A DNA stretch of 57,150 bases from Verrucomicrobiota bacterium (GTDB lineage: Bacteria > Verrucomicrobiota > Verrucomicrobiia > Verrucomicrobiales > Verrucomicrobiaceae), in contig VFKE01000115.1 of assembly GCA_009885695.1 (NCBI GenBank), forward strand, positions 1 through 57,150. The letters run 5' to 3'. The notes under the pieces are model-generated. The model did not search any database. It had not been told where the DNA came from and saw nothing but the letters and a program-made list of their open reading frames with translations. Below, piece by piece: positions 42,247-50,204 of the stretch. The position numbers and the translations under genes were made by a program. Each line of letters begins with the position of its first letter. Position 1 is the stretch's first letter.

Positions 42247-42840
42247 ATGAGTGGCATGGCTGAAATCGCTTCCACTCGCACCTTGCCGCTTGCTTCACCG
42301 GGCCCTGCATTCTTGCTGCCTGATGCTTCCGGCCGGCTGTTCTCCCTCGACGATGTCAGAGGTCCGAAAGGTTTGGTGCTCGCGTTTCTGTGCAATCACT
42401 GCCCCTTCGTCGTCCATCTGGCATCAGCCCTCGCCGACTTCGCCGACACCTGCCTCGCGAAGGGCGTGGGTTTTGTCGGCATTAATTCCAACGATGTCAC
42501 CCGCTACCCGGCCGACAGCCCGGAAAAGATGCGCGAAATGCAGCAGACCTATCACTGGTCGTTCCCCTATCTCCACGATGACACGCAGGCAGTCGCGCAC
42601 TCCTACTTAGCGGCCTGTACGCCCGATTTTTACCTGCTCGATGAGGGCTTGAAACTGACTTACTGCGGGCAGTTCGATGACTCGCGACCGAGCAATGGCA
42701 GGCCCGTCACTGGAGCCAGCCTCGGATCCGCCGTCACCGCGATGCTGGCCAGGCGGCCTCCCCTTTTGCCCCAGCACCCGAGCAGCGGCTGCAGCATCAA
42801 ATGGAAGCCCGGCAATGAAAAGCCGCAGCCTGGCATTTGA
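42247..42840 (+). CDS. Thioredoxin-fold AhpC/TSA-like protein
   Basis: A 197-residue cytoplasmic redox-type protein. After SPGPAFLLPDASGRLFSLDD, the active site CNHCP (Cys49, Cys52) occurs in FLCNHCPFVVHL. GINSNDVTRYPADSPEKM and a TPDFYLLDEGLKLTYCG core follow, as in the widespread thioredoxin-like group that resembles peroxiredoxins. The extended C-terminus has an LPQHPSSGCSIKWKPG motif usual in this group. The start could be Met1 or Met4. It stands alone between divergent and same-strand neighbours. Confidence 0.83.
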   Translation: MSGMAEIASTRTLPLASPGPAFLLPDASGRLFSLDDVRGPKGLVLAFLCNHCPFVVHLASALADFADTCLAKGVGFVGINSNDVTRYPADSPEKMREMQQTYHWSFPYLHDDTQAVAHSYLAACTPDFYLLDEGLKLTYCGQFDDSRPSNGRPVTGASLGSAVTAMLARRPPLLPQHPSSGCSIKWKPGNEKPQPGI

Positions 42841-42918
42841 CGGTTCCTCCGTGTCGCGTTCTTCTTGATCCAGGCAGGCGTTAAAGAACACCGCCCTCAC
42901 TTGTTTTACACCCAGCCC

Positions 42919-44265
42919 ATGAAATTACACATTTTCACTCTGATCATCCTCGGCGCTTTATTCAACTGCACGGCGGTTGCCCAAACCAAAAAAAAGAATC
43001 CCATCAACGACAGCACCCCACGCCCTCTTGATGAACTGATCACCGGCGATGCCATCTGGGATACCACCCCCGACCAGCTTGAAGAAAAATTCAAGTCAGT
43101 GGGCCTGCAATGGCTTGATCAGGGGAAAACCCGGGCCCGATTTTTCGGACAGGGGTTTCAACTCTTCGATGGCGACATCAATATCCTCGAGGCCAACTCC
43201 GACTTCAAGGACGGCAAACTCGCCGCCACCAGCATCTCGCTCTACAACCGTGGCGACAGCGCGAGCGACCCGACCAACCTTGCGGAGTTTGAAAAACAAG
43301 TCTCAACATTTAAAGACATCCTCACAGCGCGCCTCGGCGTGAAGCCCCTGGATCGCGGCAAGGACGCCGCCAGTTCCGTGAGGGCCATTGGCTTCCTTTG
43401 GAGCAAGCCACCGACCGCTTATCTCCTGGAATACAGCTTTCAGAAGAAAATGCCCGACAAGGAATTTCGCGCCGAATTCGTCCGCCTCCGCGTCGCGCCC
43501 ATCCCAAAACGCATGATGATCGGCAGCACCACCACCAACGACAACAAGCCTGTCGCCAAAGCTTCCCTGGCAAAAAACATCACCAAGGATCCCAATGGCG
43601 ACATCTTCATCAATAACGTCCCCATGGTTGACCAGGGGCCGAAGGGCTACTGCGTCGTGGCCACCGCCGAACGTGTTTTCCGTTACCTGGGGCTAACCGT
43701 GGACCAGCACGAAATGGCTGCCGTCGCCGAAACTTCTTCAGGTGGTGGCACCAGCCCTGCCAGGATGGTCGAAAATCTGAAAAAACTCACTGGCCGGCTT
43801 CAGATTCACGTCCGCGAGCTGCAGTCCTGGAAGTATGACGAGTTCCTCCGCATGATTGCCGACTACAACCGTGTTGCGAAAAGGAACAAGAAGCGGGAAA
43901 TCGATCTTGCAGGCGGGCGCGTGATCGACCTTGGCGACATCTACTCAAGCTTTGACGCCGAATCCCTCAAGGAAAGCAAAGCCGCGCCCACCAAAGGTGC
44001 CTACACCAAGTTCGTCCGTCAGGTCACCGAGATCATCAACAAAGGAATCCCCGTGATGTGGAGTGTCCAGCTCGGCCTCTACAAGGAGACGGAAATCCCT
44101 CAGCAGAACGCCGGGCACATGCGACTCATCATCGGCTACAACCAAAAGACGAGTGAAATTCTTTACTCGGATTCATGGGGTGCGCAGCACGCGCTCAAGC
44201 GGATGCCGATGGACAACGCCTGTGCGATGACAACAGGCATGTATTACCTGGAGCCGATCCAGTGA
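42919..44265 (+). CDS. Secreted C39-like cysteine peptidase-fold protein
   Basis: A 448-residue exported protein with a signal peptide (MKLHIFTLIILGALFNCTAVAQ). The N-terminal 220 residues are of unknown fold. The C-terminal part is papain-like of the C39 type: VPMVDQGPKGYCVVATAERVF (Cys), then a helical region, AGHMRLIIGYN (His) and ILYSDSWG (Asp/Asn). The order Cys-His-Asp and the glycine-rich flanks agree with C39-type peptidases. Substrate unknown; no ABC exporter is fused, so it is not a bacteriocin exporter. The ATG at 42919 begins the signal peptide. Confidence 0.78.
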   Translation: MKLHIFTLIILGALFNCTAVAQTKKKNPINDSTPRPLDELITGDAIWDTTPDQLEEKFKSVGLQWLDQGKTRARFFGQGFQLFDGDINILEANSDFKDGKLAATSISLYNRGDSASDPTNLAEFEKQVSTFKDILTARLGVKPLDRGKDAASSVRAIGFLWSKPPTAYLLEYSFQKKMPDKEFRAEFVRLRVAPIPKRMMIGSTTTNDNKPVAKASLAKNITKDPNGDIFINNVPMVDQGPKGYCVVATAERVFRYLGLTVDQHEMAAVAETSSGGGTSPARMVENLKKLTGRLQIHVRELQSWKYDEFLRMIADYNRVAKRNKKREIDLAGGRVIDLGDIYSSFDAESLKESKAAPTKGAYTKFVRQVTEIINKGIPVMWSVQLGLYKETEIPQQNAGHMRLIIGYNQKTSEILYSDSWGAQHALKRMPMDNACAMTTGMYYLEPIQ

Positions 44266-44268
44266 AAG

Positions 44269-44294
44269 CAACTCGCGAGCCCCTTTGCGAGTTG
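44269..44294. terminator. Hairpin between convergent genes
   Basis: CAACTCGC (44269-44276) pairs perfectly with GCGAGTTG (44287-44294) around a 10-base loop. It lies just after the stop of the C39-like gene and just before the end of the convergent dhaK. A weak T-rich stretch follows on the plus strand, so it may terminate either gene. Confidence 0.55.
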
Positions 44295-44302
44295 GATTCG
44301 TT

Positions 44303-45313
44303 TTACAATTTCGTATACCCCACGCTCTCGCAGGGCAGATCCCAGAGTTTCTTCAACTCCGCATCCAGCTTCGTGATGCTGAAACTCACGCCGGCCATCT
44401 CCTGACAGGTGACAATGTTATCCACGATGGTTTGATGAATTCTCAGCCCGCGTCCCTCGAGAATCGGACGCGCTGCCCTGAGCAAAATCAGCAACTCCAT
44501 CATGTGGGTGCTACCGAGGCTGTTGACGAAAAAGACAATTTCATCACCAGCGTTCAGTGCCAGATCGTCGCCAAAAATGAGGTCGAGCATCCTGGGCGCG
44601 AGTTCGTCCGCCGTGCACATGGGAATCAAGCCGATCCCCTTCTCGCCGTGAATGCCCATGCCCAGGCCGATCACGTCATTGGCCAGCTCGAAAGTTGGTG
44701 CGCCGGTGGCAGGAATGCTGCCGGGCTTGGTGGAGACACCGACGCTGCGGGTGTTGTCGCAGGCTTTCTGCGCGATACGGACGAGTTCGTCCAGCGTGTC
44801 CACTTGCGAGGCTGCGGCGCCCGCGAGCTTCACGATGGGCACGAGTCCCGCCACGCCACGGCGCTGATTCTTTTTTGACGGCGGCGCCGAAGCCACGTCA
44901 TCGGCGATGATTACTGTCTTTACCGTGATGCCCTCTTCAGCGGCCAGTTCCGCCCCAATATCGAAGTTCATGACATCGCCCGCGTAATTGCCGTAAAGAT
45001 AAAGCACACCCTTCCCGCGATTCACCGCCTGCGTGGCTTCGAGAACAATATCCGGAGGCGGCGCGGCAAAAATGTCGCCACATGCCGCGCCGTCGGCCAT
45101 GCCCTTGCCCACGAGACCGTGATAAATCGGCTCGTGCCCTGCCCCGCCGCCCACAAGCAGCGCGGGCGCGTTGGGACGCAGGTCATTCATCACGATGCTG
45201 CGCGTGCCGACCTTGCGAGCCTTGCCGTCATAAGCCAGCACCAGACCGTCGAGCAGTTCGTCGGCACACTTCAGGGGATTGTTGATGATTTTCTTGGAGG
45301 TATTCTGACTCAT
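44303..45313 (-). CDS. dhaK: Dihydroxyacetone kinase, DhaK subunit
   Basis: A 336-residue substrate-binding subunit of dihydroxyacetone kinase. The substrate His222 in LGMGIHGEKGIG forms the covalent hemiaminal, and GGGAGHEPIYHG and YGNYAGDVMNFD (Asp113) complete the site. The C-terminal half ends normally. DhaK needs a DhaL ATP- or ADP-binding partner and, in PTS types, DhaM; neither is present in the window. It may use a distant partner or have another substrate. It is transcribed toward the C39-like gene. Confidence 0.92.
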   Translation of the reverse strand: MSQNTSKKIINNPLKCADELLDGLVLAYDGKARKVGTRSIVMNDLRPNAPALLVGGGAGHEPIYHGLVGKGMADGAACGDIFAAPPPDIVLEATQAVNRGKGVLYLYGNYAGDVMNFDIGAELAAEEGITVKTVIIADDVASAPPSKKNQRRGVAGLVPIVKLAGAAASQVDTLDELVRIAQKACDNTRSVGVSTKPGSIPATGAPTFELANDVIGLGMGIHGEKGIGLIPMCTADELAPRMLDLIFGDDLALNAGDEIVFFVNSLGSTHMMELLILLRAARPILEGRGLRIHQTIVDNIVTCQEMAGVSFSITKLDAELKKLWDLPCESVGYTKL

Positions 45314-45428
45314 GGTGTTCGGGGGAGGCGAAGGGTTGATGCGTGGGCGTGCGAGCCTCTACCAGAACACCGGCATTTGTCAAAACGAAGGCGCTGGTGC
45401 ATGAATGCATCCGGCATCAAAAATACCC

Positions 45429-45953
45429 ATGACTGCATTGACGAAAGCACCCGACGAATCGAACGCGTTTCTCGCGGAGCATGTGCGCATCCTCCGGAAC
45501 AGCCTGCGGGGTCTCACGGGAAAAGAATTATGCGATCCCGCCTTCAACGACACTGACGCCGCGGAATCCATCTTCCACGCCCCTTTTGTCGTGGCATCGC
45601 ACGACACGGCGGACGATCCTATTTTCAACTACGCCAATATGGCAGCGCTCGAACTATTCGAGATGACCTGGGCGGAGTTCACCTCCCTGCACTCTCGCAA
45701 ATCAGCGGAGATGCCTGCTCGCGCGGAACGTGCGCGGCTGCTGGCGGAGGTGGCCAACAAGGGGTTCATCAATGATTACTCGGGTCTGCGCATCGCCAAA
45801 TCAGGCCGGCGCTTCCGCATCGCCAACGCCACGGTCTGGAACCTGGCGGATGACGATGGTACGCCACGCGGTCAGGCGGTGATGTTTGATCGGTGGCAGT
45901 TTAAAGGCGTAGCCGCGTTTCGTGAGAACGCGGGAAGATTGGATGTTTTGTAG
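45429..45953 (+). CDS. MEKHLA-domain (PAS-like) protein
   Basis: A protein of about 174 residues (or 182 if the ATG at 45405 is used). DPIFNYANMAALELFEMTWAEF then LHSRKSAEMPARAERARLL and GLRIAKSGRRFRIANATVWNL form the MEKHLA domain, a PAS-like module known from plant HD-ZIP III proteins and from free-standing bacterial copies. The last 15 or so residues (GVAAFRENAGRLDVL) are encoded by REP copy E, which supplies the stop codon. The original C-terminus was probably at or near FDRWQFK. Ligand unknown. Confidence 0.78.
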   Translation: MTALTKAPDESNAFLAEHVRILRNSLRGLTGKELCDPAFNDTDAAESIFHAPFVVASHDTADDPIFNYANMAALELFEMTWAEFTSLHSRKSAEMPARAERARLLAEVANKGFINDYSGLRIAKSGRRFRIANATVWNLADDDGTPRGQAVMFDRWQFKGVAAFRENAGRLDVL

Positions 45954-46010
45954 CCGGGCGATTTTGTCCCGCACTCTTACGAGATGCGGCTACGAAAAGT
46001 ATTAAAATGC
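45900..46010. repeat. REP/BIME element, copy E, squeezed between two 3' gene ends
   Basis: GTAG-headed hairpins lie at 45909-45935 and, inverted, at 45967-45993. The left end reads TTTAAAGG and the right ATTAAAATGC, shortened terminal repeats without the outer TTAGA. The inner segment GTAGCCGGGCGATTTTGT is the reverse of that in copy D. It overlaps the end of the MEKHLA gene and stops one base before the uup stop codon. Confidence 0.85.
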
Positions 46011-46011
46011 A

Positions 46012-47946
46012 TCAAGACGATGCCTCACTCACCTCAAGTGACTGCTTCCTCATTTCCTCCAACTCCTCCCAACGCGCATACAAGCGGACAACCTCGGCAT
46101 GTGCCGACCCCTGCTCCGCAATCATGGCGGAAGCCTCCAAGGAACGCGTGATGTAAAACTCCGGATCGTTCAGCGTGGCGTCGAGCTGCGCCGCACTTGA
46201 TTCAGCCGCATGAATGACACCCTCGATCCCCTCAAGTTCCCGCTCCTCCTTGAAGCTGAACTTCCGAGTTTTTTTTGGCGCAGCCCGGCGCAGGGCAGTT
46301 TTGGCATCGACCTCACTGGCGCTCCAACCATTCTTGTTCCTGGCATCCCGTTCCATTTTTTTCTCAAGGTAATATGAGTAGTTACCAGGTTGCACGAACA
46401 CGCCCGCATCTTCAAAGGCGATAACCTGATCGCACACGCGGTCGAGGAAGTAACGATCATGGCTGACCACCAGCACACTGCCGTCAAAGTCTGCCAGCGC
46501 TTCTTCCAGCATCCGCAAGCTCGGCAGATCCAGATCATTGGTCGGCTCATCGAGCACGATGATGTTGCCGCCGCGCTTCAGCACCTTGGCCAGCATGAGC
46601 CGCGCGCGCTCGCCGCCGGAAAGTTGATCCACGCGACGGTTGACGCGGTCATCAGTGAATAGAAACCGCTTGAGATACGACCGCACTCCAAGCTTCTGAG
46701 CGCCGAAGAAAACCATCTCATCATGATCGGCGATCTCCTCCATCACCGTGCAACTTCCGTTGAGCTGCATGCGCGCTTGGTCAATGTAGTTGAACACGAC
46801 TTTCTTGCCGATGGCCACCTTGCCTTCATCAGACTCGCGCTCACCGAGACAGAGCCGCAACAGAGTGGTCTTGCCCGCACCATTTCGACCAACAATCCCC
46901 GTGCATTGACCGGGCCGAAGTGAGAATGCCAGCTTGCGGAACAACCAGCGTTCATCAGCGCCCTCGCCGACTTTCGCACCCGCAGCCGTGAGCTCGACTC
47001 CGATGTTGCCCATGTCGGGCGGCGGTGGAATCAACAAATCCATCTCGCGTTCTTCCGGCGGCGCTTCGAGCCCTTCGATTTTATAAAACGTCTCCAGCCG
47101 ATGCCGCGATTTCGTCGTGCGCGCCTTCACGCCAGCGCGGACCCATTCCAATTCCTCGCGCAAGAATCGCTGCCGACGACGCTCCGTCTGATCGGCAATT
47201 TGCCGTCGCGCGGCCTTGGATTCCAAATAAGCCGTGTAGTTTCCCGCATGGGAGAAGCAACGTCCGTCCGCGAGTTCAATGATGCGCGTGGCGATAACAT
47301 CCAAAAAGTAGCGGTCATGCGTCACGAAGATCACCGCCCCGGTGAACTGGCGCAAAAATTCTTCAAGCCAGCGGATGGACTCGGAGTCGAGATGGTTCGT
47401 CGGTTCGTCGAGCAACAATAGATCCGGCCGGCTGACCAGCGCGCGGCAGAGCGCCACGCGACGTTTCTCTCCTCCTGAAAGCGGTCCGACCATCGCCTCC
47501 AGCGAAGGTGCCGACAACGCGGTCGCGATGGATTTGATGCGCGTTTCCAGATTCCAGCCGTCCGCTAATTCGATCTCGTGTTGAATCACCGCCAGCTCCG
47601 CATCAGTGCCATCGCCATTCTCGTAGCGGTGAATGAGCTCCACCAGTTCCTCGGCTCCGCTACGAATGTTTTCCAAAACAGTGAGCCCGCCTTCCAGTTC
47701 AAATTCCTGCGGCAGGTAGCCGACTCGCAGACCCCGGCGGAACGAGAGATCACCGGTGTCAGGCCGCGTCGCGCCAGAGATGATTTTCAGCAGGCTGGTT
47801 TTCCCGCAACCGTTTCTACCCACCAGTCCGACTTTTTCACCCGGGGCCACGCTGAGCGTCACCCCATCGAGCAATCGCTCGCTGCCGAAGGACAACGTCA
47901 GTTCATTGGCAGACAGCAAGGCTGGGACAGGTGCGGGAGCGCTCAT
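46012..47946 (-). CDS. uup: ABC-F family ATPase, Uup-like
   Basis: A 644-residue soluble protein with two ATPase domains and no membrane segments. Walker A motifs are GLVGRNGCGKTS and GIVGRNGAGKTT, and the signatures LSGGEKRRVALCRAL and LSGGERARLMLAKVL. Walker B motifs are LLLLDEPTNHLD and IIVLDEPTNDLD. The interdomain linker (RRQRFLREELEWVRAGVKART) is followed by the second domain and a C-terminal coiled coil ending MRKQSLEVSEASS, as in Uup. Such proteins act on the ribosome or on branched DNA during replication. It is a single gene, convergent with the MEKHLA gene. Confidence 0.9.
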   Translation of the reverse strand: MSAPAPVPALLSANELTLSFGSERLLDGVTLSVAPGEKVGLVGRNGCGKTSLLKIISGATRPDTGDLSFRRGLRVGYLPQEFELEGGLTVLENIRSGAEELVELIHRYENGDGTDAELAVIQHEIELADGWNLETRIKSIATALSAPSLEAMVGPLSGGEKRRVALCRALVSRPDLLLLDEPTNHLDSESIRWLEEFLRQFTGAVIFVTHDRYFLDVIATRIIELADGRCFSHAGNYTAYLESKAARRQIADQTERRRQRFLREELEWVRAGVKARTTKSRHRLETFYKIEGLEAPPEEREMDLLIPPPPDMGNIGVELTAAGAKVGEGADERWLFRKLAFSLRPGQCTGIVGRNGAGKTTLLRLCLGERESDEGKVAIGKKVVFNYIDQARMQLNGSCTVMEEIADHDEMVFFGAQKLGVRSYLKRFLFTDDRVNRRVDQLSGGERARLMLAKVLKRGGNIIVLDEPTNDLDLPSLRMLEEALADFDGSVLVVSHDRYFLDRVCDQVIAFEDAGVFVQPGNYSYYLEKKMERDARNKNGWSASEVDAKTALRRAAPKKTRKFSFKEERELEGIEGVIHAAESSAAQLDATLNDPEFYITRSLEASAMIAEQGSAHAEVVRLYARWEELEEMRKQSLEVSEASS

Positions 47947-48100
47947 ATTGGTCCGAAATTAGCGCATGCCCATGCGACCGATCTGCTGATGCTTGAAAAT
48001 TTTATTCATTAGTGATGATAGCAAGTGTAACTTCCTGCGCAACCATTCGCACCTGATGCGTTATGTCGCAGTTGAAAATCGTAATCACTTGTGAGAAAAA

Positions 48101-48150
48101 ATCTTCAAATGAAGATTGAGGAGACGAAAATAAGACATTACATTCTGATC
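48101..48150 (+). promoter_or_regulatory. Promoter and palindrome of the RelE/YafQ-like TA locus
   Basis: A perfect palindrome ATCTTC-AAAT-GAAGAT (48101-48116) overlaps a weak -35 box TTGAGG (48116-48121). The -10 box TTACAT (48138-48143) follows 16 bases on and ends seven bases before the antitoxin ATG at 48151. As at the vapBC loci, transcription would begin at or next to the start codon. The palindrome is a candidate operator. Confidence 0.5.
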
Positions 48151-48357
48151 ATGAATGGTTACGCTAAGGTGCTTGACTCCGCCGATCACCTCTCACTTGA
48201 AGAACAAGAACAGCTCGCGGCAACGCTGCAACGCCGGGTAGTTGAGTGTCGGCGCGCGGAAATCGTAGCGGCGGTGAAAGAAGCACGCGCGGATTTCGCT
48301 CATGGAAAGGTAAAGACTGCCAGTCCTGCTTCGATCTTCCAGAAGCTCGTCAAATGA
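48151..48357 (+). CDS. Antitoxin-like protein of a RelE/YafQ-type pair
   Basis: A 68-residue acidic helical protein (NGYAKVLDSADHLSLEEQEQ, then LAATLQRRVVECRRAEIVAA). The ending has VKEARADFAHGKVKTASPAS, a short tail similar to those of antitoxins that lie before RelE/YafQ-type toxins. Its TGA overlaps the following toxin ATG (ATGA at 48354-48357). An upstream ATG at 48091 was rejected because the -10 box and palindrome lie between. The partner toxin is truncated, so the antitoxin may be a free remnant. Confidence 0.7.
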   Translation: MNGYAKVLDSADHLSLEEQEQLAATLQRRVVECRRAEIVAAVKEARADFAHGKVKTASPASIFQKLVK

Positions 48358-48521
48358 GCCGACTGCTCCTTCCCAGCGCCGCTTTTTTGCGGACCGCGCG
48401 GCGACTTGCAAGGAAACGTCCTGCGACAGCAGAAGAACTTCGCGATGCGCTGGTGTTGCTGGCTCAGGATGCGTTTCACTCCGCATTGCGCACGCACAAA
48501 CTGAAGGGCAGGCACGCATGA
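48354..48521 (+). pseudogene. Truncated RelE/YafQ-like toxin
   Basis: A 55-residue fragment: LLPSAAFLRTARRLARKRPA, then EELRDALVLLAQDAFHSALR and THKLKG, the N-terminal two helices and first strand of a RelE/YafQ-type mRNA interferase. A TGA follows right after KLKGRHA. The normal continuation (a conserved Trp/Ser strand and an Arg-Ile-Phe strand with the catalytic residues) is not found in any frame of the next 90 bases. I infer a 3' deletion that disabled the toxin. Confidence 0.7.
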
Positions 48522-48608
48522 CGAGGTATATTGACTGCCGGGAGGCACGTCCCATCCCGCCGTGAAACTTAAAATGGGTGCGGCTAAAGATTGACTCCTG
48601 TCACGCGA

Positions 48609-50201
48609 TCAAGCATCAGCCTGCGTGATCTCCCCGTCCACCATGCGCCACGCGCCGGCACTGTTTTTATTCTGAATCGCAACTGGCAGACAATCATCCG
48701 GGAAACCTTGATAGCACACGGGACGCACGAAACGATAAATCGCCGCAGTTCCAATGCTGGTAAAAAAACTGTGTGTGGATGAAGGATATGGACCGCCGTG
48801 ATGCATCGAGGGACACACTTCAATGCCGGTGCCGAAACCATTGAAGATGATACGGCCAGCTTTGCGCTCGAGGATGCGCACAAGTCGAGCGTGCTCGCGC
48901 AAATCATCCGGCGTGCCATGGATCGAGGCCGTTAGCTGGCCATTCAACGACTCGGCGATGCGCTCGAGATCGTCTTTGCCGCCGCAGTGGGTGACGATGC
49001 TCGTGGGGCCGAAGACTTCCTCGCGGAGTGATTCACTAGCCTCGAAGGTCGCGCTGTCCGTACTGAACAGCGTCGCCGCCGCCTGTGACGCCTGCTTGCT
49101 GGCTGGAGATTCCGACTGGGCCACGAGCTGCACACCTTTCGTCGCCGTAAAACGCTCGATGCCGCCCGCGAAAGACTGAAAGATGCCTGCATGGAGCATG
49201 GTCGCAGGAGCTGATGACTTGACCAGCGCGGTGGATTTTTCCAAAAACGCTTTCAGGCCATCGCTTTGCAAACCGAACACCAAACCAGGATTGGTGCAGA
49301 ACTGGCCGACACCCATCGTCAGTGCTCCGACGAATCCCTCGGCGATTTTTTCAGCGCGTTCCTTCAGCGCACCGGGCAGCAGGAAGACGGGATTCACACT
49401 GCCCAGCTCACCGTAGAATGGAACCGGGCTCGGACGTGCCGCCGCAGCATCGAATAGCGCACGACCGCCGCGCAACGAACCCGTAAACGCCACCGCGCAG
49501 GTGAGCGGGTGGCGCACCAGCGCCAGTCCGATGTCATTGCCCTTGCCCTGCACCATGGAAAACGCGCCCGCCGGCATCTTGGTTTGCTCCAATGCCTTCA
49601 CGATCGCACCGGCAATCATCTCGCAGGTTCCGGGATGACCCGGATTCGCCTTCACCACCACCGGGCAGCCTGCGCCTAGCGCGCTGATTGTGTCCGTGCC
49701 TGCAACTGAAATGGCAAAAGGAAAATTGCTCGCGCCGAAAACCACCACCGGTCCGATGGGCTGCATCATGCGCCGCACATCCGGCTTCGGCAGCGGCTGA
49801 CGATCCGGCTGTGGACGATCAATCCTGGCCTCAACCCAAGAACCATCACGGATGAGCTTGGCGAACAATCGTGCCTGTCCCGTGGCGCGACCGCGCTCTC
49901 CCGTGCAGCGCGCCATCGGCAAGCCAGTCTCCGCATGAGCCCGTTGCAGCAGGGAATCGCCGAGCGCCTCGATTTGGTCCGCGATGGCTTCCAGCAGTGA
50001 CGCTCGCTGTTCCGGGAACTTTGCGCGAAATGCATCGAATGACTCATCCGCCGCGCGCAACGCAGCATCCGCGAGTGCAGCCGAAGTTTCGAAATAAACG
50101 GGCGCGAGAGTCTCGCCCGTTGCGGGATTCGTGATGGAAAATGTGACGCCGTCAGATGGTGTGACTTTGCCTGCGATGATCGAGTGTCCGTGGAGGGTCA
50201 T
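48609..50201 (-). CDS. Alpha-ketoglutaric semialdehyde dehydrogenase
   Basis: A 530-residue NAD(P)-dependent aldehyde dehydrogenase. Asn158 (FGASNFPFA), Lys184 (VVVKANPGHP), Glu265 (YGELGSVNP) and the nucleophile Cys302 (GVGQFCTNPG) are all in place. FGASNFPFAISVAGTDTISAL and the ELGSVNPVF motif are typical of the alpha-ketoglutaric semialdehyde dehydrogenases. These oxidise 2,5-dioxopentanoate to 2-oxoglutarate at the end of Weimberg-type pentose, hydroxyproline and glucarate routes. The FAH-family gene three bases upstream would supply its substrate. Confidence 0.88.
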   Translation of the reverse strand: MTLHGHSIIAGKVTPSDGVTFSITNPATGETLAPVYFETSAALADAALRAADESFDAFRAKFPEQRASLLEAIADQIEALGDSLLQRAHAETGLPMARCTGERGRATGQARLFAKLIRDGSWVEARIDRPQPDRQPLPKPDVRRMMQPIGPVVVFGASNFPFAISVAGTDTISALGAGCPVVVKANPGHPGTCEMIAGAIVKALEQTKMPAGAFSMVQGKGNDIGLALVRHPLTCAVAFTGSLRGGRALFDAAAARPSPVPFYGELGSVNPVFLLPGALKERAEKIAEGFVGALTMGVGQFCTNPGLVFGLQSDGLKAFLEKSTALVKSSAPATMLHAGIFQSFAGGIERFTATKGVQLVAQSESPASKQASQAAATLFSTDSATFEASESLREEVFGPTSIVTHCGGKDDLERIAESLNGQLTASIHGTPDDLREHARLVRILERKAGRIIFNGFGTGIEVCPSMHHGGPYPSSTHSFFTSIGTAAIYRFVRPVCYQGFPDDCLPVAIQNKNSAGAWRMVDGEITQADA

Positions 50202-50204
50202 GAG

